A DNA stretch of 13,648 nucleotides from positions 1 through 13,648 of the forward strand of contig DATCLA010000158.1 in NCBI GenBank assembly GCA_036564195.1, read 5' to 3'. The notes beneath the pieces were generated by a model. It was not told where the DNA came from. It saw only the letters and a list, made by a program, of their open reading frames with translations, and made no database searches. Origin of the DNA: DATCLA01 sp036564195. GTDB lineage: Bacteria > Bacillota > UBA4882 > UBA8346. A program made the position numbers and the translations under genes. Positions within the stretch are counted from its first letter, which is position 1. Each line of letters begins with the position of its first letter. Positions 1-7,094 of the stretch are shown in pieces.

Positions 1-2
1 CG

Positions 3-509
3 GTTTTAATCTTAGGCGGTTCGCTTTCCGGATATGCGGGGATCAATCCAATCTGGGTAATTGCTGGGGCATTTACCGGAACCTTCAGTGCATCTTTATT
101 ATTATATCAAGCCGGCTTGCGGATGGAGCGGCGGTTACTACAGTCGCGTCGTTTTTCGGCCCTATTGGATACTAGGACATTTTTAAAACTGGAAAAGGTC
201 TTAAACCGTTACGGATTTTTAATCATCTTATTTAGCCGGTTTATTCCGGTGGTGCGTTCCGGGATTATTTTAGCCGCCGGAATAGTAAACCTGGACCCCA
301 AAAAGACCCTGATTTCCTTGGCGGCAAGTATTTTGGCATCTACCTTAATGTTTACCCTGGGGGGCCGTTTTTTAGGGAAAAAGCTTGAAGCGAATCTTGC
401 TTTTTGGTATTCCTGTTTGGGTGCAATCTTAATCGGTTTGGCGGTTACCTGGGTGGTATATTTTGTCGTTATTAATATTGTGCGATATTTTCAAAGTAAA
501 AAAAAGTAA
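3..509 (+). CDS. DedA family membrane protein (VTT domain), 5' end missing
   Basis: The reading frame is open from the left window edge to a TAA stop, giving 168 visible residues; the true start lies upstream. DedA proteins are polytopic membrane proteins, and some members are known to flip undecaprenyl phosphate or phospholipids across the cytoplasmic membrane. Visible family marks are a glycine-rich N-terminal segment with N-P-I-W-V-I-A-G-A-F followed by a Y-x-x-G turn, the central signature F-S-R-F-I-P-V-V-R-S with its two arginines, an A-A-G turn after it, and a hydrophobic C-terminal helix ending in a lysine-rich tail. An internal TTG at 117 is possible but would cut the domain, so it is not the likely start. 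The stop lies 22 bases before radA, so the two may be cotranscribed. The substrate of this member is unknown. Confidence 0.85.
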   Translation, partial: VLILGGSLSGYAGINPIWVIAGAFTGTFSASLLLYQAGLRMERRLLQSRRFSALLDTRTFLKLEKVLNRYGFLIILFSRFIPVVRSGIILAAGIVNLDPKKTLISLAASILASTLMFTLGGRFLGKKLEANLAFWYSCLGAILIGLAVTWVVYFVVINIVRYFQSKKK

Positions 510-531
510 CCGCCGGAAATGGAGTAAGGCA

Positions 532-1917
532 ATGGTTAAAAAAGCTAAAGTAAGGCATGTGTTTTGCTGTGAAAATTGCGGTCATCAGGAGACTAAATGG
601 GTGGGACGCTGTCCGGCCTGTTTAGAATGGGGTACGCTTCAGGAAACAACGCTTTCGGATCAACTGCAGGAGTTGAATAATTTAAGCAGTTTTCAATCGC
701 CACAAGTGCTCAACCAAGTCAAAGTCGATAATTCCTACCGTTTCAGTAGCGGCGGAGCAGAACTGGACCGGTTGTTGGGAGGCGGGATCGTTAGCGGCTC
801 AGTCACATTGCTGGTTGGGGATCCGGGTATCGGTAAAAGTACTTTAAGCCTGATTATTGCCGGTAATGTGGCCCGGAGCATCGGGACGGTTCTTTATGTC
901 AGTGGTGAAGAGTCGGCGGAGCAGACTAAACTCCGGGCCGATCGTTTAGGAGAGTTTCCCGATAGCCTTTATGTGGTTGCCGAAACCAATTTAGAGTTGA
1001 TTCAACAACATGTCCGGGATTTAAACCCGAAATTACTGGTAATTGATTCGATTCAGTCTGCTTTTTTAGGGTCGGTACGTTCCACTCCGGGTTCACCGAC
1101 TCAGATTAAAGAGTGTACCCTGTTTCTGGTTAAGATTGCTAAACAGTCGAATATTCCTATTATCCTAATCGGGCAGGTTACCAAGGATTCACAATTGGCC
1201 GGACCGCGGATACTGGAACACCTGGTGGATACTGTGGTCTATTTAGAAGGAAACCGCAGCCATAGCCTGCGGGTGGGCCGGGTCGTTAAAAACCGGTTTG
1301 GGACTACCGAGGAAGTGGCTTTATTTGAAATGACCGGTCAGGGCTTTCGCGAAGTCGCCAATCCTTCGGAATACTTATTGGAAAACCGGAACCAGGCTAT
1401 TTCCGGTTCGGTGATTGTTGCTAGCGCCCGAGGGACCCGTTCCATCTTTACTGAAGTCCAGGCGTTGGTGACGGAAGTTCCCGAAGGAATTCCCCCGAGA
1501 CAGATCGCCATCGGAGTTGACCGTAACCGGCTGCTGTTAGTCACTGCGGTATTGCAACGTTGGTTAGGGGAGCGTTTAGGTAATAAAAATATTTTTGTCT
1601 CGACTTCCGGCGGCATTGAGTCGGATGATCCCGCTTTAGACTTGGGAATCGCGGCGGCAATTATCTCTTCAGTCCGGGGGGTGGTTTTTAGTCCCAAAGT
1701 TTTCTGGGTTGGGGAAATAACTCTCTCCGGTGAGGTTCGGCCGACTCCGGAAATACCCAAGTTATTAAGCGAAGGTAGCCGGTTGGGTTTTCACGACTGT
1801 GTTCTCTCCCGTCGGGCGCTCAACAAGCATCAAGTCCATTCTGACCTGCATTTAATCGGTCTGGAACAGCTGCGGGGGTTAAATAATATTATGCCTGCGT
1901 TATGCATGAAGGAATGA
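532..1917 (+). CDS. radA: DNA repair protein RadA (Sms)
   Basis: RadA is a RecA-like ATPase that helps process recombination intermediates by driving branch migration on D-loops. The 461-residue protein has all expected parts in order: an N-terminal four-cysteine zinc finger (C13-x2-C16 and C27-x2-C30), a Walker A motif G-D-P-G-I-G-K-S-T at 96-104, the RadA-specific K-N-R-F-G motif at 253-257, and a C-terminal Lon-protease-like domain with A-R-G-T-R-S-I-F-T-E-V-Q-A-L-V and G-G-I-x-S-D-D-P-A-L-D-L-G. I chose ATG 532 because GGAG lies just upstream and the zinc finger then begins near residue 13, as in the family; the frame stays open upstream to 463 but that would add 23 residues overlapping the DedA gene. 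Length matches the usual 450-460. disA follows 27 bases after the stop, the common Firmicutes arrangement. Confidence 0.97.
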   Translation: MVKKAKVRHVFCCENCGHQETKWVGRCPACLEWGTLQETTLSDQLQELNNLSSFQSPQVLNQVKVDNSYRFSSGGAELDRLLGGGIVSGSVTLLVGDPGIGKSTLSLIIAGNVARSIGTVLYVSGEESAEQTKLRADRLGEFPDSLYVVAETNLELIQQHVRDLNPKLLVIDSIQSAFLGSVRSTPGSPTQIKECTLFLVKIAKQSNIPIILIGQVTKDSQLAGPRILEHLVDTVVYLEGNRSHSLRVGRVVKNRFGTTEEVALFEMTGQGFREVANPSEYLLENRNQAISGSVIVASARGTRSIFTEVQALVTEVPEGIPPRQIAIGVDRNRLLLVTAVLQRWLGERLGNKNIFVSTSGGIESDDPALDLGIAAAIISSVRGVVFSPKVFWVGEITLSGEVRPTPEIPKLLSEGSRLGFHDCVLSRRALNKHQVHSDLHLIGLEQLRGLNNIMPALCMKE

Positions 1918-1944
1918 TTGAATTCTGCTAAAGGAGTGTTGTCG

Positions 1945-3018
1945 ATGAATCAGGAAGATCAACGCCGGGATGGGATTACTAAAGTTATCAGGATGATTGC
2001 CCCCGGAACCAAGTTAAGTGAAGGGCTGGAAAACGTGTTGCGAGCCCGGACGGGAGCGCTGATTGTGATTTCTGATTCGGAGGCTGTAATGAAACTGGTG
2101 GATGGAGGGTTTCGCATCAATTGTGAGTTGGAACCTTCGGCTTTATATGAATTGGCAAAGATGGACGGAGCAATCGTGTTATCTTCCGACGCGAAACGAA
2201 TTATCGTGGCCAATGCCCACCTAACCCCGGATCACTTGATTCCCTCTTCTGAGACTGGGACCCGGCACCGGACCGCACAGCGGATGGCGATCCAGACCGG
2301 GGAACCGGTGATCGCCATCTCCCAACGGCGGAATGTAATCACCTTGTATAAAGGAACCAGCCGCTATGTAGTGAGGGAAGTGGGGACGTTATTGGCTAAG
2401 GCTAATCAGGCGTTACAAACCTTACAAAAATATAAAAGTGTTTTAGATCAGGCTTTATTAAACTTATCGGCCTTGGAGTTTGAAGATTTAGTCACTTTGG
2501 CAGATGTTTGCACTGTGATCCAGCGGACGATAATGGTGACCCGTATTGCCGGCGAAATCCGTAATTATGTTTTTGAGCTTGGTAAGGAAGGCCGTTTGGT
2601 GGAGCTGCAGTTGGAAGAGTTAATGATCGACGTGGAATTGGAAGGCGCCATGGTGGTGCGGGATTATCTTAAAAACGAGGATAAATCCGTGGAGAAATTT
2701 AAAGAAGAACTAACTGCCTGGAGTGATGATGAATTATTAGATTTGAACCTGATTGGACGGGTCTTGGGTTATCCAGCCAACACCAGTTTGGATCTGTCGC
2801 TGACTCCCCGGGGTTATCGGATCTTACGTAAAATTCCACGTCTGCCTTTTCCGGTAGTAGAAAATCTGGTTAAAGTATTTAAACAACTCCAGGTAATCTT
2901 GAGTGCCTCCACCAATGAGTTGGATGATGTGGAAGGCATCGGCGAAGTCCGGGCCCGGGCCATTAAAGAAGGTCTGCGGCGCCTGCGGGAACAGGTTTTG
3001 TTAGACCGGCATGTGTGA
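1945..3018 (+). CDS. disA: DNA integrity scanning protein DisA, diadenylate cyclase
   Basis: DisA condenses two ATP molecules into cyclic di-AMP and is known to bind branched DNA, linking genome integrity to second-messenger level. The 357-residue product shows the DAC-domain catalytic signatures: D-G-A at 74-76 and G-T-R-H-R with R-H-R at 107-109. A helical linker follows, and the C-terminus carries a helix-hairpin-helix DNA-binding segment (D-D-V-E-G-I-G-E-V-R-A-R-A-I-K-E-G). The start is ATG 1945, preceded by AAAGGAG at a good distance; an in-frame TTG at 1918 lacks such a site. Catalytic motifs and overall length are intact, so activity is expected. It lies directly behind radA and is probably cotranscribed. 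The genes after it point the opposite way, which ends this transcription unit earlier than in typical relatives, where carD or yacL would follow. Confidence 0.97.
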   Translation: MNQEDQRRDGITKVIRMIAPGTKLSEGLENVLRARTGALIVISDSEAVMKLVDGGFRINCELEPSALYELAKMDGAIVLSSDAKRIIVANAHLTPDHLIPSSETGTRHRTAQRMAIQTGEPVIAISQRRNVITLYKGTSRYVVREVGTLLAKANQALQTLQKYKSVLDQALLNLSALEFEDLVTLADVCTVIQRTIMVTRIAGEIRNYVFELGKEGRLVELQLEELMIDVELEGAMVVRDYLKNEDKSVEKFKEELTAWSDDELLDLNLIGRVLGYPANTSLDLSLTPRGYRILRKIPRLPFPVVENLVKVFKQLQVILSASTNELDDVEGIGEVRARAIKEGLRRLREQVLLDRHV

Positions 3019-3065
3019 TGATCCCGGATGCCGTTGCCGAGCAGAAGCATAACTGTACCAAGTTT

Positions 3066-3102
3066 CAAAAAGAGAACCCCACCTGTTTACAGAAGGGGCT
3101 CT
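3066..3102 (-). terminator. Probable rho-independent terminator of the ABC importer operon
   Basis: Read on the minus strand, AGAGCCCC pairs with GGGGTTCTCT (two unpaired T), with a small inner CTGT/ACAG stem. The 3' arm runs into a T-rich tract (TCTCTTTTTG). It lies about 140 bases past the stop of the solute-binding protein gene. On the plus strand no T tract follows, so it points leftwards and would not serve disA. Confidence 0.6.
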
Positions 3103-3190
3103 GATAGAATACTTTGGTGTGAACGAATATGAACCGAGAGGTTTAAGTACGGATCTAAAAGAACATAGCAGTCCTCTCTAATACTTGACT

Positions 3191-3229
3191 GGGAGGTCGG
3201 CTACTCATTAGTTGAGTAGCCGACTACCC
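3191..3229. terminator. Strong hairpin between convergent genes, possible two-way terminator
   Basis: A perfect 12-base-pair stem, GTCGGCTACTCA (3196-3207) with TGAGTAGCCGAC (3213-3224) and a 5-base loop, extends through a wobble and a mismatch to GGG/CCC outside. It sits between the disA stop and the solute-binding protein stop, 13 bases or more from the latter. Downstream on the plus strand the sequence is only moderately T-rich, and on the minus strand there is no T run. It may end disA transcription, protect the 3' end of the importer mRNA, or both. The rest of the 223-base gap (3019-3241) shows nothing coding. Confidence 0.5.
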
Positions 3230-3241
3230 GTTGGATTATTT

Positions 3242-4705
3242 CTATTTATTCTTTGCCATCCAGGCATTGAGTTGTTTTTGAGCTTCGGCAATAATCTTGT
3301 TTATTCCGGCAGCCTTAAACCGAGCCAGGATTTGCGGTAGGGTACTCGGATCGGAAGCGCCACAGATTAACGGACCGACACTGGTGGACCAGACTTGGGA
3401 ACAGGCGGCCATTTCGTTCTTGACCGGTTCCGGGTCGAAATTAAAGCCTAAACTCTTAGCAGAAATGGATGAATCGTTGAATTTTTTAAAGGCTTTCCAC
3501 TTGTTGGTGTTCTCGCCTTTCCAGAAATAGTTAAGGTATTGGTTGCCGAACATCCAGGGAGTACCAGGATTATAACCGGAGCTTTGGGCGGTAACGCCTT
3601 TCGGGAAGTCAATTACATTGTGTCCGACCTTTACCCAGTGTTTACCTTCAATTCCGAAGTTAATCAGGTTGTTGAGGTATTTGTCGGTATTGAACAGCTC
3701 CAGGAATTTGAGGGCTAATACCGGGTTTTTACTGGTTTTGGAGATTGCTTGCATGGAGCCGGTACAGTCACGGGTTTGAACGACCGGTTTGGTTAGGTCG
3801 ACGTCAACAATGGGAATGCCCCAGGCAGCGGTTCTTTCTTCGGCATGAAACGGTTTGCCGGACTCAACCTTGCAGAAAACTTTTCCTGCTTTGAGGTCGG
3901 TGGTGAAGTCGGACATAGTGGCGGCATCGGCCGGGACATAGCCAGCAAGATAATATTTACGCGCCAGCTGAATATAGTCTTTAAACTCTTTCGTCTCCAG
4001 CAGATTAAAGACTTTCATGTCTTTACTGTCATTATAGAGGGCGACGGGAATGTAGTCATCGCAGATCCGGTCAAAGTCAAGCACCCGGAAAGCATTCTCG
4101 CCCTGTAAGTTTTGGAAGGGGATCACTCCGGGTTCTTTAGCTTTAATGACCTTTAACATCGGTTCCAGGTCGGCTAAACTTTTAACTTTGGAAAGGTCGA
4201 ATTTGTATTTGTCAACAAAATTCTTGTTAAAGGAAACAGTCCAAACGTGGGCCAGTTCTTTATTGGCCGGAATCGCATAATTACGACCGTCAATCGCCGA
4301 GCCTTTTAAGAACGCCGGATGGAGTTGCTTTTTGGTTTTAGGGGCATACTTCCCTAACAGGTCAGTGATGTCTAAAAACGCGCCTCTGGCAACATTTACT
4401 TTGTAAAGGTTGGCCCATGAGGAAGTAAAGCAGATATCAAAGGGCTCGCCGGAAGCAATAATCATCCGCATCCGATTGTCATAGTCGTCGCCCCAGGTGT
4501 AGCATTGTAATTTAAGAGTGGCATTAAGACCTTTCTTCTGAAGATACTTGCTGGCGGCATCTTCAACCAGTTTAACATCAGGTTGCTGGCCGTTGCCAAT
4601 AAAATACCATTTAATTTGATAGGGTGCGGCGCTCGCTACTGAAATACCAAAGATACATACACTTACCAATAGTACTGATAAAATTAATCGTTTGATGCCT
4701 TTCAT
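3242..4705 (-). CDS. Extracellular sugar-binding protein of a CUT1 ABC importer (DUF3502 C-terminus)
   Basis: This 487-residue protein is the substrate-capturing part of the importer. It starts with a Sec signal peptide: K-G-I-K-R, a hydrophobic stretch of about 17 residues, then A-S-A with likely cleavage after residue 26. The only nearby cysteine (C17, in V-S-V-C) has valine at -1 and is not a lipobox, so the protein is probably not lipid-anchored. The body resembles family 1 solute-binding proteins, and the last 130 residues match the DUF3502 pattern (G-F-N-F-D-P-E-P-V-K-N-E, then A-G-I-N-K-I-I-A-E-A-Q-K-Q-L). I prefer ATG 4705 over TTG 4708 because AAGGAGGA lies 7 bases before the ATG and only 4 before the TTG. 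It is the last gene of the importer operon. A cellobiose-type ligand is inferred from the neighbouring phosphorylase; related proteins take varied oligosaccharides. Confidence 0.9.
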   Translation of the reverse strand: MKGIKRLILSVLLVSVCIFGISVASAAPYQIKWYFIGNGQQPDVKLVEDAASKYLQKKGLNATLKLQCYTWGDDYDNRMRMIIASGEPFDICFTSSWANLYKVNVARGAFLDITDLLGKYAPKTKKQLHPAFLKGSAIDGRNYAIPANKELAHVWTVSFNKNFVDKYKFDLSKVKSLADLEPMLKVIKAKEPGVIPFQNLQGENAFRVLDFDRICDDYIPVALYNDSKDMKVFNLLETKEFKDYIQLARKYYLAGYVPADAATMSDFTTDLKAGKVFCKVESGKPFHAEERTAAWGIPIVDVDLTKPVVQTRDCTGSMQAISKTSKNPVLALKFLELFNTDKYLNNLINFGIEGKHWVKVGHNVIDFPKGVTAQSSGYNPGTPWMFGNQYLNYFWKGENTNKWKAFKKFNDSSISAKSLGFNFDPEPVKNEMAACSQVWSTSVGPLICGASDPSTLPQILARFKAAGINKIIAEAQKQLNAWMAKNK

Positions 4706-4732
4706 CAAAAATCCTCCTTTTTTATTACTTCA

Positions 4733-4747
4733 CCAGTTAAAAACTGG
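4733..4747 (-). other. Intercistronic hairpin between permease and binding-protein genes
   Basis: CCAGTT and AACTGG form a perfect 6-base-pair stem with a 3-base loop, placed two bases past the permease stop and upstream of the binding-protein ribosome site. No T run follows directly, so it is more likely an mRNA stability or processing element than a full terminator. Such elements often help set different levels of binding protein and membrane subunits. Confidence 0.45.
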
Positions 4748-4749
4748 AT

Positions 4750-5673
4750 TTAGCCTTTAATTGAGCCGACGGTTAAGCCTTTAACAAAATACTTTTGGAA
4801 AAATGGGAAGGTCAAGATGATTGGTCCCACCCCGATTACGACCATCGCCATTCGGGCTGCCTCCGAAGGCATCTGAGCCAGGACATCGGCGGCCCGTCCT
4901 CCGACAGTACTGGAGTTTTGCAGTAGATATTGCATTGAAGTTTGGAGCTGGTACAATAAATACGGTAAGGGTGCCAGATTGGGTTCGTTAATGTACAGGG
5001 CTGCCAGGAACCAGTCATTCCAATATTTCACCAATGAAAACATGGCAATGGTAGCGATTCCGGGTAAGGCTAACGGAAAAACAATTTTAAAGAAGATGGA
5101 AAACTCCCCGGCTCCGTCGATCTTGGCTGATTCAATCAGGGACCCGGGGATATTGACATTATAAAAGGTACGCAGGATAATCACATGAAACGCGTTGATG
5201 AGATAAGGAAAGATCAAACCCCAGAGGTTGTCTTTTAAATGAAGTACGTTGACTCCGATTAAATAGGTAGAGACCATTCCGCCATTGAAAAGCATGGTAA
5301 AGATCAGGAAGAAGGTAAAGAAGCCTTTGTATTTGAAATCATTACGTGAGAGCGGAAAGGCATATAAAGCCATCACCAAGACACTTAAAACTGTTCCCAC
5401 CACGGTCACCAGGATCGAAATACCGTACGCAGATACAATCTGGGGCGTATTAGTAAAGATATATTCATAGGCATAAGTAGTAATCTTTTGAGGAATGAAA
5501 CGGTACCCATGAATCGCCAACAATTTTTCTTCAGTTAAAGACGCCGAGACAATCAATGCCAACGGAGCGACACAAAGAAATCCGTATCCAAACAGAATCA
5601 GATTAAAGAGGAAATTTGTCGTCCTTGAAATACTGTTCAGTTTATTAAATTCAACTTTATCCGTTTTAGCCAT
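4750..5673 (-). CDS. CUT1 carbohydrate ABC transporter permease, YtcP-like
   Basis: This is one of two membrane subunits forming the sugar channel. The 307-residue protein has about six membrane segments (roughly 21-43, 82-106, 116-138, 148-168, 195-216, 280-300) and the cytoplasmic coupling motif E-S-A-K-I-D-G-A-G-E-F-x-I-F-F-K-I-V-F-P at 181-200, where the ATPase docks. The C-terminus (F-x-K-G-L-T-V-G-S-I-K-G) is typical of YtcP/AraQ-like permeases. ATG 5673 follows GAGGAGG at about 6 bases. It is the second gene of the leftward operon, between the LplB-like permease and the binding protein. No ATP-binding subunit is in the cluster, so a shared MsmX/MsmK-type ATPase encoded elsewhere is likely. 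Substrate cannot be told from a permease alone. Confidence 0.92.
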   Translation of the reverse strand: MAKTDKVEFNKLNSISRTTNFLFNLILFGYGFLCVAPLALIVSASLTEEKLLAIHGYRFIPQKITTYAYEYIFTNTPQIVSAYGISILVTVVGTVLSVLVMALYAFPLSRNDFKYKGFFTFFLIFTMLFNGGMVSTYLIGVNVLHLKDNLWGLIFPYLINAFHVIILRTFYNVNIPGSLIESAKIDGAGEFSIFFKIVFPLALPGIATIAMFSLVKYWNDWFLAALYINEPNLAPLPYLLYQLQTSMQYLLQNSSTVGGRAADVLAQMPSEAARMAMVVIGVGPIILTFPFFQKYFVKGLTVGSIKG

Positions 5674-5803
5674 TATTGACCTCCTCTAAAGACCATTCGG
5701 TGTGTGTTCCAGAACCTAAAACCCATCAAACCGGTTTTAAAGACCGGGATTACCGCTAAACTTTGAATTACATTATTCGCAGATTCGGGTTCCGGCTTGC
5801 CGG
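5674..5803 (-). other. 130-base intercistronic gap with two hairpins
   Basis: No gene is seen here. Immediately after the LplB-like stop lies CCGGCTTGCCGG (5792-5803), a compact self-complementary element. Further on, CCGGT/ACCGG (5731-5747) forms a 5-base-pair stem with a 7-base loop, overlapping the perfect palindrome AAACCGGTTT (5728-5737). The palindrome could be a DNA operator of LacI type with central CG, or just part of the RNA stem. The gap is long for two genes whose products work in equal amounts. Confidence 0.4.
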
Positions 5804-6778
5804 TTAGAACATCCCCTGTTCAGGGTCGATTTTCTTGACAGCAGAGTTGGCGGCGATAATTGTGACAAAACCGACCACCGATTGGAAGAAGGCGGCTGCC
5901 GAAGACATTCCGATATCCCCATTGCGTAACAGGGTATTATAAACGTAAGTGTCGATTGTCTGAGTTACCGGGTGTAGCATACCGGCGTTACGCGGCACCA
6001 GGAAGAATAATCCCAAGTCGGTATTGATGATTCTGCCTACAAACACTAAGATCATTACAATAATTACCGGCGTAATCTGGGGGATGGTAATCTTAAAAAT
6101 CTGTTGCCAGCGATTAGCTCCGTCGATCCGGGCTGCCTCATACAGTTGTTGGTCGATTCCGATAATTGACGCTAAATAGATAATACAGTTATTGCCCACC
6201 CACATCCAGGCGTTTACGATGATGATAATGAACGGCCATACTTTCAGCTCGGAATACCAGAAGACCGGCTTAATTCCGAGCGGTTTTAAAAATGACATGT
6301 TAATAAAGCCTTTATCCGGGCTTAAAAAAGCATATACCAAATAACTGAAGACAATCCACGACAGGAAGTTGGGGAGAAACATGGCACTCTGGTATAATTT
6401 TGAAAGTTTACGACTATAAATCTCATTAAGCATAATCGCAAAAGCAATTGAAATGATGGTACAGGAGGTGATAAAAGCTAAATTGTATAAGATGGTGTTA
6501 CGGATCATGATATAGGCGTCGGGCGTGCTGAACATGAATTCAAAGTTTTTAAAGCCAGCCCATTCACTCTTGAACAGACTGGAAAAGAAATTACCGTCGT
6601 AAAACCGGAAGTTTTTAAAAGCAATGATTACACCGAACATTGGCAGGTAATTATAGAGAAATAAAACCAATGCCCCTGGTAAAAGCATTAACAAGAGGGC
6701 ACCGTTTTTTTTCATCTCATGCCACGGACCGAATATTGATGATCTTTTGGTTAATGTTTTTTGAAAAAAGTTATTCAT
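5804..6778 (-). CDS. CUT1 carbohydrate ABC transporter permease, LplB-like
   Basis: This 324-residue membrane protein is the first gene of the leftward importer operon and partners the YtcP-like subunit. It shows a cytoplasmic N-terminus, a first membrane helix at about 27-45, the LplB-type segment N-Y-L-P-M-F-G-V-I-I-A-F-K-N-F, further helices at about 96-118, 133-152, 181-204 and 232-250, and the coupling motif E-A-A-R-I-D-G-A-N-R-W-Q-Q-I-F-K-I-T-I-P at 214-233. ATG 6778 is preceded by AAGGAAGG at about 10 bases, a usable but not ideal distance. The family serves oligosaccharides and other complex sugars. Cellobiose or short beta-glucans are inferred from the divergent phosphorylase. A long leader of about 140 bases precedes it. 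Confidence 0.92.
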   Translation of the reverse strand: MNNFFQKTLTKRSSIFGPWHEMKKNGALLLMLLPGALVLFLYNYLPMFGVIIAFKNFRFYDGNFFSSLFKSEWAGFKNFEFMFSTPDAYIMIRNTILYNLAFITSCTIISIAFAIMLNEIYSRKLSKLYQSAMFLPNFLSWIVFSYLVYAFLSPDKGFINMSFLKPLGIKPVFWYSELKVWPFIIIIVNAWMWVGNNCIIYLASIIGIDQQLYEAARIDGANRWQQIFKITIPQITPVIIVMILVFVGRIINTDLGLFFLVPRNAGMLHPVTQTIDTYVYNTLLRNGDIGMSSAAAFFQSVVGFVTIIAANSAVKKIDPEQGMF

Positions 6779-6922
6779 TTTCGATTAACCTTCCTTAATC
6801 ATGTCTTGTCGTAAAACTAAAGCACTGGAGTTTTGAAATATTAAATAGAAAAACCAGCAAAAGGATGCTCCACTGTGGTTTAAACCTCCTTTGGACTAGT
6901 ATATTGAAGTAAATCCTGATTT
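6779..6922 (-). promoter_or_regulatory. Long leader of the importer operon with an unused strong ribosome site and a mini-ORF
   Basis: Between the operator at 6923-6938 and the first permease gene lie about 144 bases without a normal gene. On the minus strand there is an excellent Shine-Dalgarno sequence AAAGGAGG (6892 to 6885) that does not serve the permease. Eleven bases after it, GTG 6873 opens a 10-codon frame ending in TAA at 6841 (peptide M-E-H-P-F-A-G-F-S-I). Between them is the perfect palindrome GGTTTAAACC (6877-6886) and a CCAC-T-GTGG pair. A possible -10 box TATACT lies at 6903-6898 without a good -35. This could be a translated leader or a decayed start of an older gene. Confidence 0.35.
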
Positions 6923-6938
6923 ATGATACCGATGTCAT
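6923..6938 (-). promoter_or_regulatory. Operator-like site O1 at the importer promoter
   Basis: On the minus strand the sequence is ATGACATCGGTATCAT, an imperfect palindrome around a central CG, as bound by LacI-family proteins. Its first part, TGACATCGGT, is identical to the site in front of the phosphorylase. It is preceded by TTTTATA, which may belong to a -10 box; no good -35 is visible. The site also matches the CcpA cre pattern TGWAANCGNTNWCA at all but one fixed position. Confidence 0.6.
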
Positions 6939-6979
6939 ATAAAATATTTCGGTTTTTTTTTCCAGATTCCTTCAGAACC

Positions 6980-6995
6980 GTTAAAATATTTTAAC
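6980..6995. repeat. Perfect 16-base AT-rich palindrome
   Basis: GTTAAAATATTTTAAC is fully self-complementary and lies in the divergent control region, about 40 bases from O1. It could be a regulator site or a melted/bent DNA element. Thirteen of its bases recur at 10796-10808, where they contain the -10 box of a carD promoter, so part of the match may be simple promoter composition. Confidence 0.4.
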
Positions 6996-7018
6996 AACTT
7001 TGGTAATTTACTGATTAG

Positions 7019-7046
7019 ATGGAGTATTATGCCTGATAAATGGAGT
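7019..7046 (+). repeat. Direct repeats ATGGAGT spaced 21 bases
   Basis: ATGGAGT occurs at 7019-7025 and 7040-7046, exactly two helical turns apart, each followed by a T/A-rich stretch. A longer form of the first copy, TTAGATGGAGTA (7015-7026), recurs inverted with one mismatch as TATTCCATCTAA (7104-7115) inside the spacer of the phosphorylase promoter. Such phasing is typical of activator sites upstream of promoters, but no regulator other than the LacI protein is encoded in the window. Confidence 0.4.
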
Positions 7047-7094
7047 TTATCTGTCAAATTTAAATTAATCTCCGGAGTGCTTTTTTGTGCCGGA

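Noticed and set aside
1338..1760. A 140-codon open frame on the minus strand inside radA
   Set aside because: It lies wholly within a well-conserved gene and resembles no family I know. It is best explained as a by-product of the codon use of radA.
1918..1944. TTG start for disA nine codons upstream
   Set aside because: No ribosome site precedes it, while AAAGGAG stands at the right distance before ATG 1945.
3010..3028. Similar sequences at the ends of disA (TGATGATCC) and the LacI gene (TGATCATCC), as possible insertion-site repeats
   Set aside because: Only nine bases with a mismatch, each including a stop codon. This is too short and too likely by chance to call attachment sites.
3019..3241. 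Small RNA or riboswitch in the disA/binding-protein gap
   Set aside because: Several stems can be drawn, but the region lies between two convergent stop codons and has no recognisable promoter or aptamer pattern. Terminator function explains the best stems.
6979..7000. Plus-strand promoter using TAAAAT in the 6980-6995 palindrome
   Set aside because: The best -35 (TTTCCA, 17 bases upstream) is only fair, and a far better promoter, TTGACA-17-TATACT, lies next to the phosphorylase gene.
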